A stretch of 64,000 nucleotides of DNA, from NCBI RefSeq assembly GCF_001536285.1, contig NZ_FAOZ01000032.1, positions 1 to 64,000 on the forward strand. Reading direction: 5' to 3'. The notes under the pieces were generated by a model. It was not told the origin of the DNA. It saw only the letters and a list, made by a program, of their open reading frames with translations, and did not search any database. The translations under genes were made by a program, and so were the position numbers. Shown here in pieces: positions 24,406 to 31,575 of the stretch. The DNA is from Parafrankia irregularis. GTDB lineage: Bacteria; Actinomycetota; Actinomycetes; Frankiales; Frankiaceae. The first letter of the stretch is position 1; every line of letters begins with the position of its first letter.

Positions 24406-25181
24406 GGGCCCCTCCGCACGCTCGCCCCGGCGGCCATGACCCCGCGCAGGACGTCCGCGTTCGGGTCGAGGGTGTTTGCGTCCGGGGCAAAGCCATCCGG
24501 GCCGGATTCCCGGCCCACGCTGGTCAGCCTCCCCCGCCGACCGGCACGTAGCAAGGTGACTCCGGCCAGGAGGTAGCCGGCCTCGGAGCTGAAGGCGCGA
24601 CCCTCGGCGTGCAACTCCCGGAGCCGCCGGTGGACCACCGGCTCACGGCTGTGGCGGCCGAAGGGGATCGGCCGGGCGCACCAGTCGGCGACGAGATAGC
24701 CCGAGCACGCGGCGTGGTCGATCACTCCGAGGGGGTCCGCGATCGAGGCCATCATGAGCATGAGGACGTCAAACGGTCCGGACAGCAGCCGACGCGTCAC
24801 CTCCGCACCGCTTTCCCCACCCCACAGCTCGGGGGCGGACGTGTCACCCGTAGGGGCGGCCAGGTATGGCGGGTTGGCGATCGCGACCCGCTCCGGGCCG
24901 TCGAGGCCCTGGTCGAAGAAGTCACCTGGCTCGACGGAGTAGCCGGGCGGCGCTTTCAGCGCCACCAGCCGGCTGGCCATCCGGAATGATTCCGGGTCGC
25001 GCTCGAAACCTCGGACCTGAACCGGCACCTCGCAGCGCCGCAACGCCTCGACGATCGGCAGGCCCGACCCGGCCCCGAGTTCGACGACACCGTCGCGCAG
25101 GTACGGAGCCGCCGACGATGACGTCAGCAGACGTTCGACGCACCAGGCATAGAAAGTCGACTCGACCGGGTCGTAGAACAT
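24402..25181 (-). CDS. class I SAM methyltransferase with NPPY motif
   Basis: About 259 residues from ATG at 25181 (MFYDPVESTFYAWCVERLL); an ATG at 25196 is possible. Motif I is DGVVELGAGSGLPIVEAL, acidic strand-2 end RGFERDP, and the catalytic motif ANPPYLAAP, the NPPY form found in enzymes methylating amide or exocyclic amino nitrogens (PrmC, adenine-N6 enzymes). There is no DNA-recognition domain, so glutamine or small-molecule N-methylation is more likely than DNA modification. It is coupled to the diiron-type oxidase gene by an ATGA overlap. The gap to the gas vesicle gene upstream (gvpZ) is 96 nt, so it may be read from the gvp operon. Confidence 0.8.
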   Translation of the reverse strand: MFYDPVESTFYAWCVERLLTSSSAAPYLRDGVVELGAGSGLPIVEALRRCEVPVQVRGFERDPESFRMASRLVALKAPPGYSVEPGDFFDQGLDGPERVAIANPPYLAAPTGDTSAPELWGGESGAEVTRRLLSGPFDVLMLMMASIADPLGVIDHAACSGYLVADWCARPIPFGRHSREPVVHRRLRELHAEGRAFSSEAGYLLAGVTLLRAGRRGRLTSVGRESGPDGFAPDANTLDPNADVLRGVMAAGASVRRGP

Positions 25182-25277
25182 GCCTGCCCCCCTCATGGGC
25201 GCACTCGCCACGGCGCGCATCCGTACCGCGGACCTGCCCGGGAACGCGGGCGGTAACACCCGGCCTTCATCTCTCGG

Positions 25278-26300
25278 TCAGGCGCGGACCGGCTCCTCGG
25301 CACCGGCCCGCTCGTCCTCCTCGGCATCGGCCCGCTCGTCGGGCTCCGAGTTCTGGTCACTGGATTCCGGACTGCCACCCTGGCCGCGGGACGTCGCCGG
25401 CACCTGATCGTTCTCGTCATGGGTGGCCTGTGCGTCTTCCAGGTCCCGCGTGTTCTCGCCACTCTCGTCGGATTCGTCGTCCGGGGAGCGCACGACTTCA
25501 CCGTCGCGGATCTCACCCCGCCAGGAACCGGTGGCCTCTCCGCGGAGCGTGATGAAGCGGCGGAAGTGCTTCAGATCCAGTCGTGCTCGCCGCCCGCCCG
25601 CGCGCCAGATGTTTCCGGTCTTCTCCATGAAGCCGCTGGGGTAGTACTCCATGGCCAGCAGCACACGGGTCAGGTCGTCGGCGAGCGGGTGGAAGGTGAC
25701 CGCGCCCTTGACGGAGCCTTTCGCTCCTTCGGAGGTCCAGACGATCCGGCGGTCGGGAACCTGTTCGGTGACCTTCGCCTGCCAGCTGCGACGGGACTTG
25801 AAGACCTTGACACGCCAGTTCTGCTCGGTCTCGCTCTTGGCTTCGACCGCCTCGACACCCTTCATGAACTTGGCGAATTCGGCATACTGGGTCCACTGGT
25901 CGAAGGCCACGGACACCGGGACACCGATGTCCACCGACTCCTCGATGTTCGTCGCCTTGGGTGGGCCGCCTTTTCCGCCGGCGCCGCCCTTGGCCGCGCC
26001 GAGAGCCCCCTTCACCTTGTCCTTGACGTTCGACATGACCGACCCGGCGGCCGCCCTGAGTGGAGACTGGCCCTCGGCCAGGCGTCTCGCGCCGTCTATG
26101 AGCGACGAGGTCTGCCCGCCGGAGTCACCCAGGTCATTGAGCTTGTCCGTGCCGGAGGAGAGACGTTCGCCGATACTGCCGGCCAGCCGGCTGCCGCCCG
26201 CCTTCGCAAGGTCCTGCACCTGGTCGGCGAGCCTTCTGGTCGCCGGGTTGTTCAGGAGAACTCCGGTCAGCCCTTTCGATTGCTCCGTCGGCCGCGTCAT
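25278..26300 (-). CDS. gvpZ: gas vesicle cluster SRPBCC protein, GvpZ-like
   Basis: 340 residues from ATG at 26300, which overlaps the gvpY stop (ATGA); the longer frame to 26909 is a shadow of gvpY. A helical N-terminal part (NNPATRRLADQVQDLAKAGG, LSSGTDKLNDLGDSGG) leads to VKDKVKGALGAAKGG and then a SRPBCC domain (EESVDIGVPVSVAFDQWTQ, WQAKVTEQVPDRRIVW, AVTFHPLADDLTRV, DLKHFRRFITLRGEATGSW). The tail of about 60 residues is very acidic (DDESDESGENTRDLED, EPDERADAEEDERAGAEE). As I recall, streptomycete gvp clusters carry a comparable gene named gvpZ. Its role is unknown. It is last in the gvp operon. Confidence 0.75.
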   Translation of the reverse strand: MTRPTEQSKGLTGVLLNNPATRRLADQVQDLAKAGGSRLAGSIGERLSSGTDKLNDLGDSGGQTSSLIDGARRLAEGQSPLRAAAGSVMSNVKDKVKGALGAAKGGAGGKGGPPKATNIEESVDIGVPVSVAFDQWTQYAEFAKFMKGVEAVEAKSETEQNWRVKVFKSRRSWQAKVTEQVPDRRIVWTSEGAKGSVKGAVTFHPLADDLTRVLLAMEYYPSGFMEKTGNIWRAGGRRARLDLKHFRRFITLRGEATGSWRGEIRDGEVVRSPDDESDESGENTRDLEDAQATHDENDQVPATSRGQGGSPESSDQNSEPDERADAEEDERAGAEEPVRA

Positions 26301-26923
26301 CGCGAACCTCCACCGGTCGATGCCTGCGTCCGCTCGCGCGGGCCACGGAGGGCATCCCTGCGCCGCCCGCCAGACCTGTCGGGAACCCTGCGGTCGGCGG
26401 CGTCGTGGCCGTCGCCGGCGCCACGATCCTGGCCTGCCTCGTGCTGGCCCTCCTCGTGCTGGCCCTCCTCGTGCTGGCCGGTCGTGCTCGTTTCGTCGCC
26501 GCGGCGCGGCGAACCGCTGTCGCCGTTCTGGCCGGTGCCCGGCACCACCGAGGTGGCGACGTCCTCCACGGCGCCGCGCACCGCCTCGCCCTCGTCGCGG
26601 GCGAGCTTCTCCGAGCCGCCCAGTGCGGCTGTCAGCCGCTCGGTTCGCTGCGCCAGCGTGTCGGAAAGCCGGTTGATCTGGGACTCGTACACAGCGACCG
26701 CGGCACGCCGACCGGCTTCGGTAGCCGGGCCCTTGAGCTGATTGATCAACTGCTCGCCGTCGGTGGAGCGCGTGAGTCGGCCGACCTGGTCGCGCAGGAT
26801 GTCCTTCGCGTGGTAGTTGCGGCCGGAAAGCCACATGCCCAGGCTGATGGCGGCCTTGGCCTTCTTCGTCCGGCCAAGGACATACCCTCCCATCAGTGCC
26901 AGGGCGCATTTGACGTTGCTCAT
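26297..26923 (-). CDS. gvpY: gas vesicle cluster protein, GvpY-like
   Basis: 208 residues; its ATG overlaps the gvpF stop (TGATG). The N-terminal 100 residues are conserved-looking: MSNVKCALALMGGYVLGRTK, KAAISLGMWLSGRNYHAKD, QVGRLTRSTDGEQLINQLK, AVYESQINRLSDTLAQRTERL. The segment CALALMGGYVLG is hydrophobic with a small-residue pattern and may contact the vesicle shell or membrane. Homologues in Streptomyces clusters have been labelled gvpY (some annotations call them DNA primase, for which I see no support). The C-terminal half is low complexity and carries three copies of GQHEE, encoded by a perfect 15-bp tandem at 26438-26480. Confidence 0.65.
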   Translation of the reverse strand: MSNVKCALALMGGYVLGRTKKAKAAISLGMWLSGRNYHAKDILRDQVGRLTRSTDGEQLINQLKGPATEAGRRAAVAVYESQINRLSDTLAQRTERLTAALGGSEKLARDEGEAVRGAVEDVATSVVPGTGQNGDSGSPRRGDETSTTGQHEEGQHEEGQHEAGQDRGAGDGHDAADRRVPDRSGGRRRDALRGPRERTQASTGGGSR

Positions 26924-27822
26924 CAGGGCTCCTTTCGCTCCCGGTCGTCGCGCGTGCCGCCGCTACCCGCGCGGTCGGCGGGCTCGCGGGTGTTCCGCTG
27001 TTCGCCTTCCCCGCCCCAGCCCCATCGGCCCGAACCGCCGAAGGCGTCGCCGGTGGTGTCCGCGGCGGGCGCTGTCGTGAGGACGCGGGCCGGGAAGTCG
27101 ACGAAGTCGACCGCGGGCAGCGGTCCGACGTAGTCGACCTTCAGGGACGGACGGGCCGCCCGGACGCGCTCCACGGCAGCGTCGAAATCGGGCAGCCTGT
27201 CAGCAGGCACGAGAAACGCCCAGCTGAGGGCGGGGTCCTCCGGGCCGCCGTGATGCCGCCGAGGCCGGTCCGCGCGTGCCAGCGGACGCAGGTCGTCCAG
27301 GATCTCCTCCGCCTGTGCGGTCCGGCGGGCGACGACGAGGTCCGCGATCTGCTGGCCGAGCTGGATGCGGGCGTCCAGATCATCTGGAGGCGGAGCGTAC
27401 GCCAGCGGGGTCCCGGCCACCGCTTCCGCGAGTTCGACCTGCTCCTCCTCCTCTATGTCGAGATACAGCTCGACCAGGCCGTCGATCGCGTCCAGTTGCT
27501 CGGGCAGGCCGTCCTGGACAGGTTCGAGGACCTCGGTGCGGACCGATTCGTCGTCCGGGGCGACCGTTCCCAGCCGCACCGGGAGCACCGGGCCATCGGC
27601 GAGCAGCCGCTGGAGGATCTCCAGATGTCTTATGGCTTCGTGTTCGCCCAGCTCGCCGAGGTCCGTCGTCTCGCTGACGACCGCGGCGAGCGGCCCCGAG
27701 CGCACCAGGCGAAGCGACGCCGCCGGGTGCCCGATGCCGAGGGCGGGGCCGGGGCCCGCGTCCCGCTCCTGGGCCGGCAGCGGATGGTCCGCCCGGACTA
27801 TTCCGTAGAGCACGACAGGCAT
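26923..27822 (-). CDS. gvpF: gas vesicle protein GvpF (GvpF/L family)
   Basis: 299 residues from ATG at 27822, three bases after the gvpA stop. GvpL/F signature parts: LYGIVRAD at the N terminus, LAAVVSETTDLG, HLEILQRLLADGPVLPVRLGTVAPD, and C-terminal LSWAFLVPADRLPDFDAAVERVRA ... LKVDYVGPLPAVDFVDF. GvpF binds GvpA and is thought to chaperone the first steps of shell assembly. The last 50 residues are Gly/Arg-rich and hydrophilic. It lies between gvpA and gvpY, as expected for actinobacterial clusters. The second family member in this operon (29034-30482) is the GvpL. Confidence 0.93.
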   Translation of the reverse strand: MPVVLYGIVRADHPLPAQERDAGPGPALGIGHPAASLRLVRSGPLAAVVSETTDLGELGEHEAIRHLEILQRLLADGPVLPVRLGTVAPDDESVRTEVLEPVQDGLPEQLDAIDGLVELYLDIEEEEQVELAEAVAGTPLAYAPPPDDLDARIQLGQQIADLVVARRTAQAEEILDDLRPLARADRPRRHHGGPEDPALSWAFLVPADRLPDFDAAVERVRAARPSLKVDYVGPLPAVDFVDFPARVLTTAPAADTTGDAFGGSGRWGWGGEGEQRNTREPADRAGSGGTRDDRERKEP

Positions 27823-27825
27823 GGC

Positions 27826-28260
27826 TCAGCCTCCCCGGCCACCTCGCCGCTCCGCCGGAGCGGATCGCCCGGCGGGTATGTCCCGCGCGTCGGCGTCGGA
27901 GTGGGACGGCGACCCGCGCAGTACCTCGGCGACGTCCTCGGCGGTGTCCTTGAGCCCGCCCAGGGCTCCTTTGACCTTGTTGCGGGACGTGCCGTCGGTC
28001 ACCTCCTTCATGAGTCCCGGCAGCCCCGCCACCTGCTCCTGCGGCTGCATGTCCAGCCGGTTCACGGCTTCGGCGAACCGGAGGTACGTGTCGACGCTGG
28101 CGATCACGATGCGCGCGTCGATCGTGAGGATCTCGATGCCGACCAGTGCGACACGTACGTAGGCGTCGATGACGATGCCCTTGTCGAGCACCACGTCGAG
28201 GACGTCGGCCAGGCCGCTGGGCCTGGGCGCCCGTCCCATGGGATAGCTGGCGACGGTCAT
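27826..28260 (-). CDS. gvpA: GvpA, major gas vesicle shell protein, with long C-terminal extension
   Basis: 144 residues; its ATG overlaps the gvpK stop. Residues 17-70 are the GvpA core: [52 protein letters not shown], with the amphipathic helix-strand-strand-helix that polymerises into the rib. Typical GvpA is 70-90 residues; here about 70 more follow, with [24 protein letters not shown]-like sequence and a basic/acidic disordered tail. The piece [11 protein letters not shown] resembles one in GvpZ. The extension may decorate the outer face of the vesicle or serve as a docking site. The GvpA identity is firm because the sequence matches GvpA rather than GvpJ or GvpS at the [13 protein letters not shown] segment. 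Confidence 0.93.
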   Translation of the reverse strand: MTVASYPMGRAPRPSGLADVLDVVLDKGIVIDAYVRVALVGIEILTIDARIVIASVDTYLRFAEAVNRLDMQPQEQVAGLPGLMKEVTDGTSRNKVKGALGGLKDTAEDVAEVLRGSPSHSDADARDIPAGRSAPAERRGGRGG

Positions 28261-28646
28261 GGCACTGTCCTCGCCTTCTCCCGGGGACCAGCGCCCCGGA
28301 AATTCGCCCTGGGATCGGCCGCGGCCCGCGGGCCGGGCCAGTCGTCGTCCGCGGCGAGCAGCCGGCCAGCCTGCGCCACGGCGGTCTGCGCCTCCTCGGC
28401 CGACAGGCCCAGCGACTCCCGTACCTGCACCAGGCTGGCGCGGATCTCCAACAGTGCACGGCCGAGATCGTCGATCTGCGTGGCGGTCAGCCCGCCGCCT
28501 TCCATCCGGCGGATGGCCTGCCGCTCCAGGACCTCCCGGAGCAGCTCCAGGACGACGACCACGAGCTGACCGAGCCCGCGCCCGACGTCCTCCGGGTCCG
28601 CGTCGAGTCGCAGGCGCGGGCCGTCACGGTGCCCGGCGGTCGTCAT
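28257..28646 (-). CDS. gvpK: gas vesicle protein GvpK
   Basis: 129 residues; ATG overlaps the gvpS stop and its own stop overlaps the gvpA start. The GvpK domain is helical: [40 protein letters not shown], and [20 protein letters not shown]. The length is within the usual 90-160 range. GvpK is a conserved assembly factor in all actinobacterial gvp clusters, exact role unclear. The C terminus is Ala/Arg-rich and probably disordered. Confidence 0.92.
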   Translation of the reverse strand: MTTAGHRDGPRLRLDADPEDVGRGLGQLVVVVLELLREVLERQAIRRMEGGGLTATQIDDLGRALLEIRASLVQVRESLGLSAEEAQTAVAQAGRLLAADDDWPGPRAAADPRANFRGAGPREKARTVP

Positions 28647-29041
28647 GGCCGGACCTCACCGGCTCCTTCGAGCGCGGTCTGGACGCCGACCAGAAGCAGG
28701 CGGAGATCAACCCGGAGGAGGTCCACCCCGGCGAGTGCGACGACCACGTCGCCGCTGACGACCGCGCCGGTGTCGACAAGCCTGTCCAACAGGTCCGCGA
28801 GCGGCTGCGCCGAGGTCCGCGCGGTGCGCCCCGGGCGGCGCGAGGGCGCCGAGGCGGTTCCGCGCGCCGAGCGGCGGGCAGGCCCCTGCGGGTGCCGCGG
28901 CAGTTCTTCCAGCCGCGGGAGCCCTTCCAGCCCTGGCTCTCCCGTTCCGGGCAGCCCTTCCACCCGGCCCCGTGGCCGTCGCCGGGTACCGGCGTCACCA
29001 CCGCGGGGCCGCGGTGTCGGGACGAATCGCTGATCAGTCAC
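28643..29041 (-). CDS. gvpS: gas vesicle protein GvpS (GvpA-family minor protein)
   Basis: 132 residues from GTG at 29041, which overlaps the gvpL stop by 8 nt and has AGGTGA upstream; an ATG at 29074 is an alternative. The N-terminal 75 residues are Arg/Pro/Gly-rich. The C-terminal 55 residues are the GvpA-type core: PLADLLDRLVDTGAVVSGDV, VVALAGVDLLRVDLRLLLVG, VQTALEG. Short GvpA-like proteins of this kind are called GvpS or GvpM and are thought to affect nucleation or tip shape. The order J-L-S-K is the standard one. Confidence 0.85.
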   Translation of the reverse strand: MTDQRFVPTPRPRGGDAGTRRRPRGRVEGLPGTGEPGLEGLPRLEELPRHPQGPARRSARGTASAPSRRPGRTARTSAQPLADLLDRLVDTGAVVSGDVVVALAGVDLLRVDLRLLLVGVQTALEGAGEVRP

Positions 29042-30482
29042 GCTCTTCACCTGGTTCGTGCAGTGCACCGTCATCGGGCCACCCACCGTGCGGGACGGCG
29101 AACCGGTCGGACCGCCTCGCTCCCGGGCTCGGGCCGGGAGCCGCCGTCGGGCCCGGCGCGGCGCCCGGCCCGAGTCCAGCTCCCGGCCCGAGTCCGGCGC
29201 CGGCGCCGGACGTCCCATCCCCGCCGAGGGTCAGATGGACGAAGGAGTAGGGCGGCCAAGGCCCTGTCACCACGGCGGCGTAGCCGACCTCCGACAGGGA
29301 CGGGGCCAGCCGCTCGGCCGTGTCGAGGAACTCCTCCTCCTCGTCGCGGTCGACGAGGTAGGCGCAGTCGAGGATCCGGCCCGGTCGGCTCGGGCGGCGG
29401 GCGACGTCACGCGCGTGCGCGAGCAGTTCCCGGCGCGTCCGGTCCACGAGGCGGGATATCTCCTCGCGCTGTCGTTCTTCCTCGCGCATCTCGTCTCGGC
29501 GGGCCGTCAGGTATGCGGTACCCGAGCCCGGGCTGGTGGTGCTTTCGCCGCCCCCGCTCGATCCCGCTCCGGCCGGTTCCGCTGCGTCGGTTTGCCCGGT
29601 CGGGGTCGGGACCGACTCGTCCGCGGCGAGACCGGTTGCGTCAGGTGCGGTCGGGCACTCGGCGTCGATCCGGAAGCCCCACTCGCGCGCGCCGCGCAGC
29701 GTGTCGAGCGCGCCGGTCAGCTCGTCCTCGGGATCGTCGAGGACGCCCATGGCCTCACGCTCGCCGGCGAGGACGGTCCCGAACCGGAGGGGCAGCACCG
29801 CGGCGCGGTCCTGCAGCTCCCGCAGAACCTGGTCATGGCCGCGCGCCAGGGCGGCGAGACGTCCCGTCTCGGAAAGGTCTTCCTCGATGTCGCTCAGCAG
29901 CGCCGGGTCGATGGCCGAGACCACGAGTGAGACCCCGCCACGCGTGACGGCATGGGCACCGGTGTCCGCGGCGAGGCCTGGCAGGTCATCGACATCGGTA
30001 CCGGCAGGGACGATCCCATAGGCGTACAGCGCCCGATTCCGCTCGCTCCCCGCTGGCCGGTCGTCGCGACCGCCGGCCCTGGGTTCGTCGCGGCCGCCAG
30101 GCTGAGTGCCATCCTGAGGCGCGGCGAGGTGGTCGCTGGTCGCGAGGCGGTCGTCGGTCGCGACGTGGTCGTCGGTCGCGACGTGGTCGTCGGTCGCGAG
30201 GCGGTCGCCGCGGGACTCCGGCCGGGCAGGGGAGGACACCGATGCTCGGGACGCCCCGGACGAGGGCGGGCCCGCGGGAGACGAGGGCGCGGCTGCCGCA
30301 GCGGATGGCGCGCCTGCGGCCGTTCGCTCGCAGGCGACTCTGGTGATCTCCTGGGCCAGGAGCTGCGCGAGCTGCGCCCGCGCGACCTCACGGGCCTCGG
30401 CTACGGCGTCGGCCAGCACGCCGGGCGCGAGCCGGGCCGCCAGCTCGTCGAAGACGCCGAGATCAGCGTCCGCCGCGTCCAC
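29034..30482 (-). CDS. gvpL: gas vesicle protein GvpL (GvpF/L family), extended
   Basis: 482 residues from GTG at 30482, with AGGAGG 8 nt upstream and 20 nt overlap with gvpJ; the open frame to 30911 is a shadow of gvpJ. An unusual N-terminal part has helices (FDELAARLAPGVLADAVAEA, AQLAQLLAQEITRVA), then a disordered stretch with 6-residue repeats (TDDHVA, coded by an 18-bp tandem at 30124-30213). The GvpL/F domain starts at LYAYGIVPAG (about residue 155) and continues with VSLVVSAIDPALLSDIEEDL, LRELQDRAAVLPLRFGTVLA, ILDCAYLVDRDEEEEFLDTA and YAAVVTGPWPPYSFVHL. The C terminus is a GPGAGLGPGAAPGP-type run. Usual GvpL length is about 250, so about 230 residues are extra. Confidence 0.88.
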   Translation of the reverse strand: MDAADADLGVFDELAARLAPGVLADAVAEAREVARAQLAQLLAQEITRVACERTAAGAPSAAAAAPSSPAGPPSSGASRASVSSPARPESRGDRLATDDHVATDDHVATDDRLATSDHLAAPQDGTQPGGRDEPRAGGRDDRPAGSERNRALYAYGIVPAGTDVDDLPGLAADTGAHAVTRGGVSLVVSAIDPALLSDIEEDLSETGRLAALARGHDQVLRELQDRAAVLPLRFGTVLAGEREAMGVLDDPEDELTGALDTLRGAREWGFRIDAECPTAPDATGLAADESVPTPTGQTDAAEPAGAGSSGGGESTTSPGSGTAYLTARRDEMREEERQREEISRLVDRTRRELLAHARDVARRPSRPGRILDCAYLVDRDEEEEFLDTAERLAPSLSEVGYAAVVTGPWPPYSFVHLTLGGDGTSGAGAGLGPGAGLGPGAAPGPTAAPGPSPGARRSDRFAVPHGGWPDDGALHEPGEERD

Positions 30483-30984
30483 GGTCAGGCCTCCTTCCCG
30501 CGTCCTCCTCCCAGAACGGCCGCGACTCGTCACGGCGGACCGCCGCCGCCCGGCGCCCGGCGAGCGGCCGCGTCGAGGACTCGACCGCCTCCGGTTCCCG
30601 GTGGGGTAGAGCCTGGCCGGCCGAGCCCTCCAACCGGGCGAGCCTGGAGCGCAGTTCATCGTTCTCCGCGTGCAGCGCCCGTACGGTCTCCTCGCGCAGT
30701 TCTCGCTCCTGCTCCTGCTGCAGCGACCGTGCCTCGCTGCTGTAGAACGGGTCGGTGGTCCACCAGTCCAGGCCCATCTCGCGGGCGGTATCTGCTGATG
30801 CGATGAAAAGGCGCAGCTTGAGCGTGAGGAGCTCCACGTCGAGAACACTGATGACCACGTCACCGACGATGACGACTCCCTTGTCGAGCACCCTCTCCAG
30901 CACGTCAGCAAGAGAGTCCGAGTGCCGCCCGCTCAGCGTTCGCAGCCGCGAGGGGCCGGCGAGGGGAGCGCGATCTATCGTCAT
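30463..30984 (-). CDS. gvpJ: gas vesicle protein GvpJ (GvpA-family)
   Basis: 173 residues. The GvpA-type core is SDSLADVLERVLDKGVVIVG, DVVISVLDVELLTLKLRLFI, ASADTAREMGLDWW, the last piece marking GvpJ rather than GvpA. A long helix with heptad pattern follows (SLQQEQERELREETVRALHA, ENDELRSRLARLEG), probably a coiled coil, and then a basic tail. GvpJ is a minor shell protein involved in initiating or shaping vesicles. It is the first gene of the J-L-S-K block and begins 118 nt after gvpO. Confidence 0.9.
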   Translation of the reverse strand: MTIDRAPLAGPSRLRTLSGRHSDSLADVLERVLDKGVVIVGDVVISVLDVELLTLKLRLFIASADTAREMGLDWWTTDPFYSSEARSLQQEQERELREETVRALHAENDELRSRLARLEGSAGQALPHREPEAVESSTRPLAGRRAAAVRRDESRPFWEEDAGRRPDRGRGGR

Positions 30985-31102
30985 GACTCACGATCTTCCG
31001 AGGGTCACATGACCCCGGGTCAAACGAACACAACATCCGGCCTGGACCGCACCGCGGCGGCCGTTCGGCGGCTGGTCGATGGCCAGTCGGCGGCTAGGGC
31101 GG

Positions 31103-31405
31103 CTAGTCGGTGGCGCCGCGCACGAACCTGCGCAGCCGCTCGTAGCCCATCAGGCAGCCTCTGTCGTCAACGTCGAGTCGGTAGGTGGCGATCACGCTGG
31201 TAGTCGACGGAATGCGCTCCAGCTCGGTCAGATCGACCAGGAACGACCACCCGGAGTCCGTCCTGCGTGCCCCGGTGACCCGCTCGGGAGTCTGACCCAC
31301 CAGCATTCCGAACTCCTCAAGGCAACGACTTGCGACAGTGGCGAGCCCGCTGTCCGCGGCCATCCGCGATGCCCGTCGCCCGTCCGCCGAATCGTCGGCT
31401 GGCAT
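31103..31405 (-). CDS. gvpO: gas vesicle protein GvpO
   Basis: About 100 residues from ATG at 31405, with AGGAG close upstream; open frame further upstream is not GvpO-like. Family pattern: ASRCLEEFGMLVGQTPERVT, TDSGWSFLVDLTELERIPST and SVIATYRLDVDDRGCLMGYE, ending RLRRFVRG. GvpO is required for vesicle formation in haloarchaea, where it affects gvpA expression; it is first in actinobacterial clusters, as here. The operon promoter is probably in 31406-31575, between gvpO and the CYTH-CHAD gene, which points the same way. Confidence 0.9.
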   Translation of the reverse strand: MPADDSADGRRASRMAADSGLATVASRCLEEFGMLVGQTPERVTGARRTDSGWSFLVDLTELERIPSTTSVIATYRLDVDDRGCLMGYERLRRFVRGATD

Positions 31406-31575
31406 GTCTCCTACATGAGGTCTGTCGACCCCTCCCGGGTCCGTGGAGGGGAGCCGACCCGAAACACCTTGCGTGCGTTCCCCTGCCCACTCGATGTCGG
31501 CGCAAACGCGTGATTCGCGGCGCGATGATCCTGCGACCGCGAGCGCACAGGAACGCTCATGCATGTCCCGTGCGC

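Noticed and set aside
26301-26909. Upstream extension of the GvpZ frame
   Set aside because: It is a shadow of gvpY; the ATGA overlap at 26297-26300 fixes the start.
30483-30911. Upstream extension of gvpL to 30911
   Set aside because: Overlaps gvpJ fully out of frame; a strong AGGAGG and GTG at 30482 give the start.
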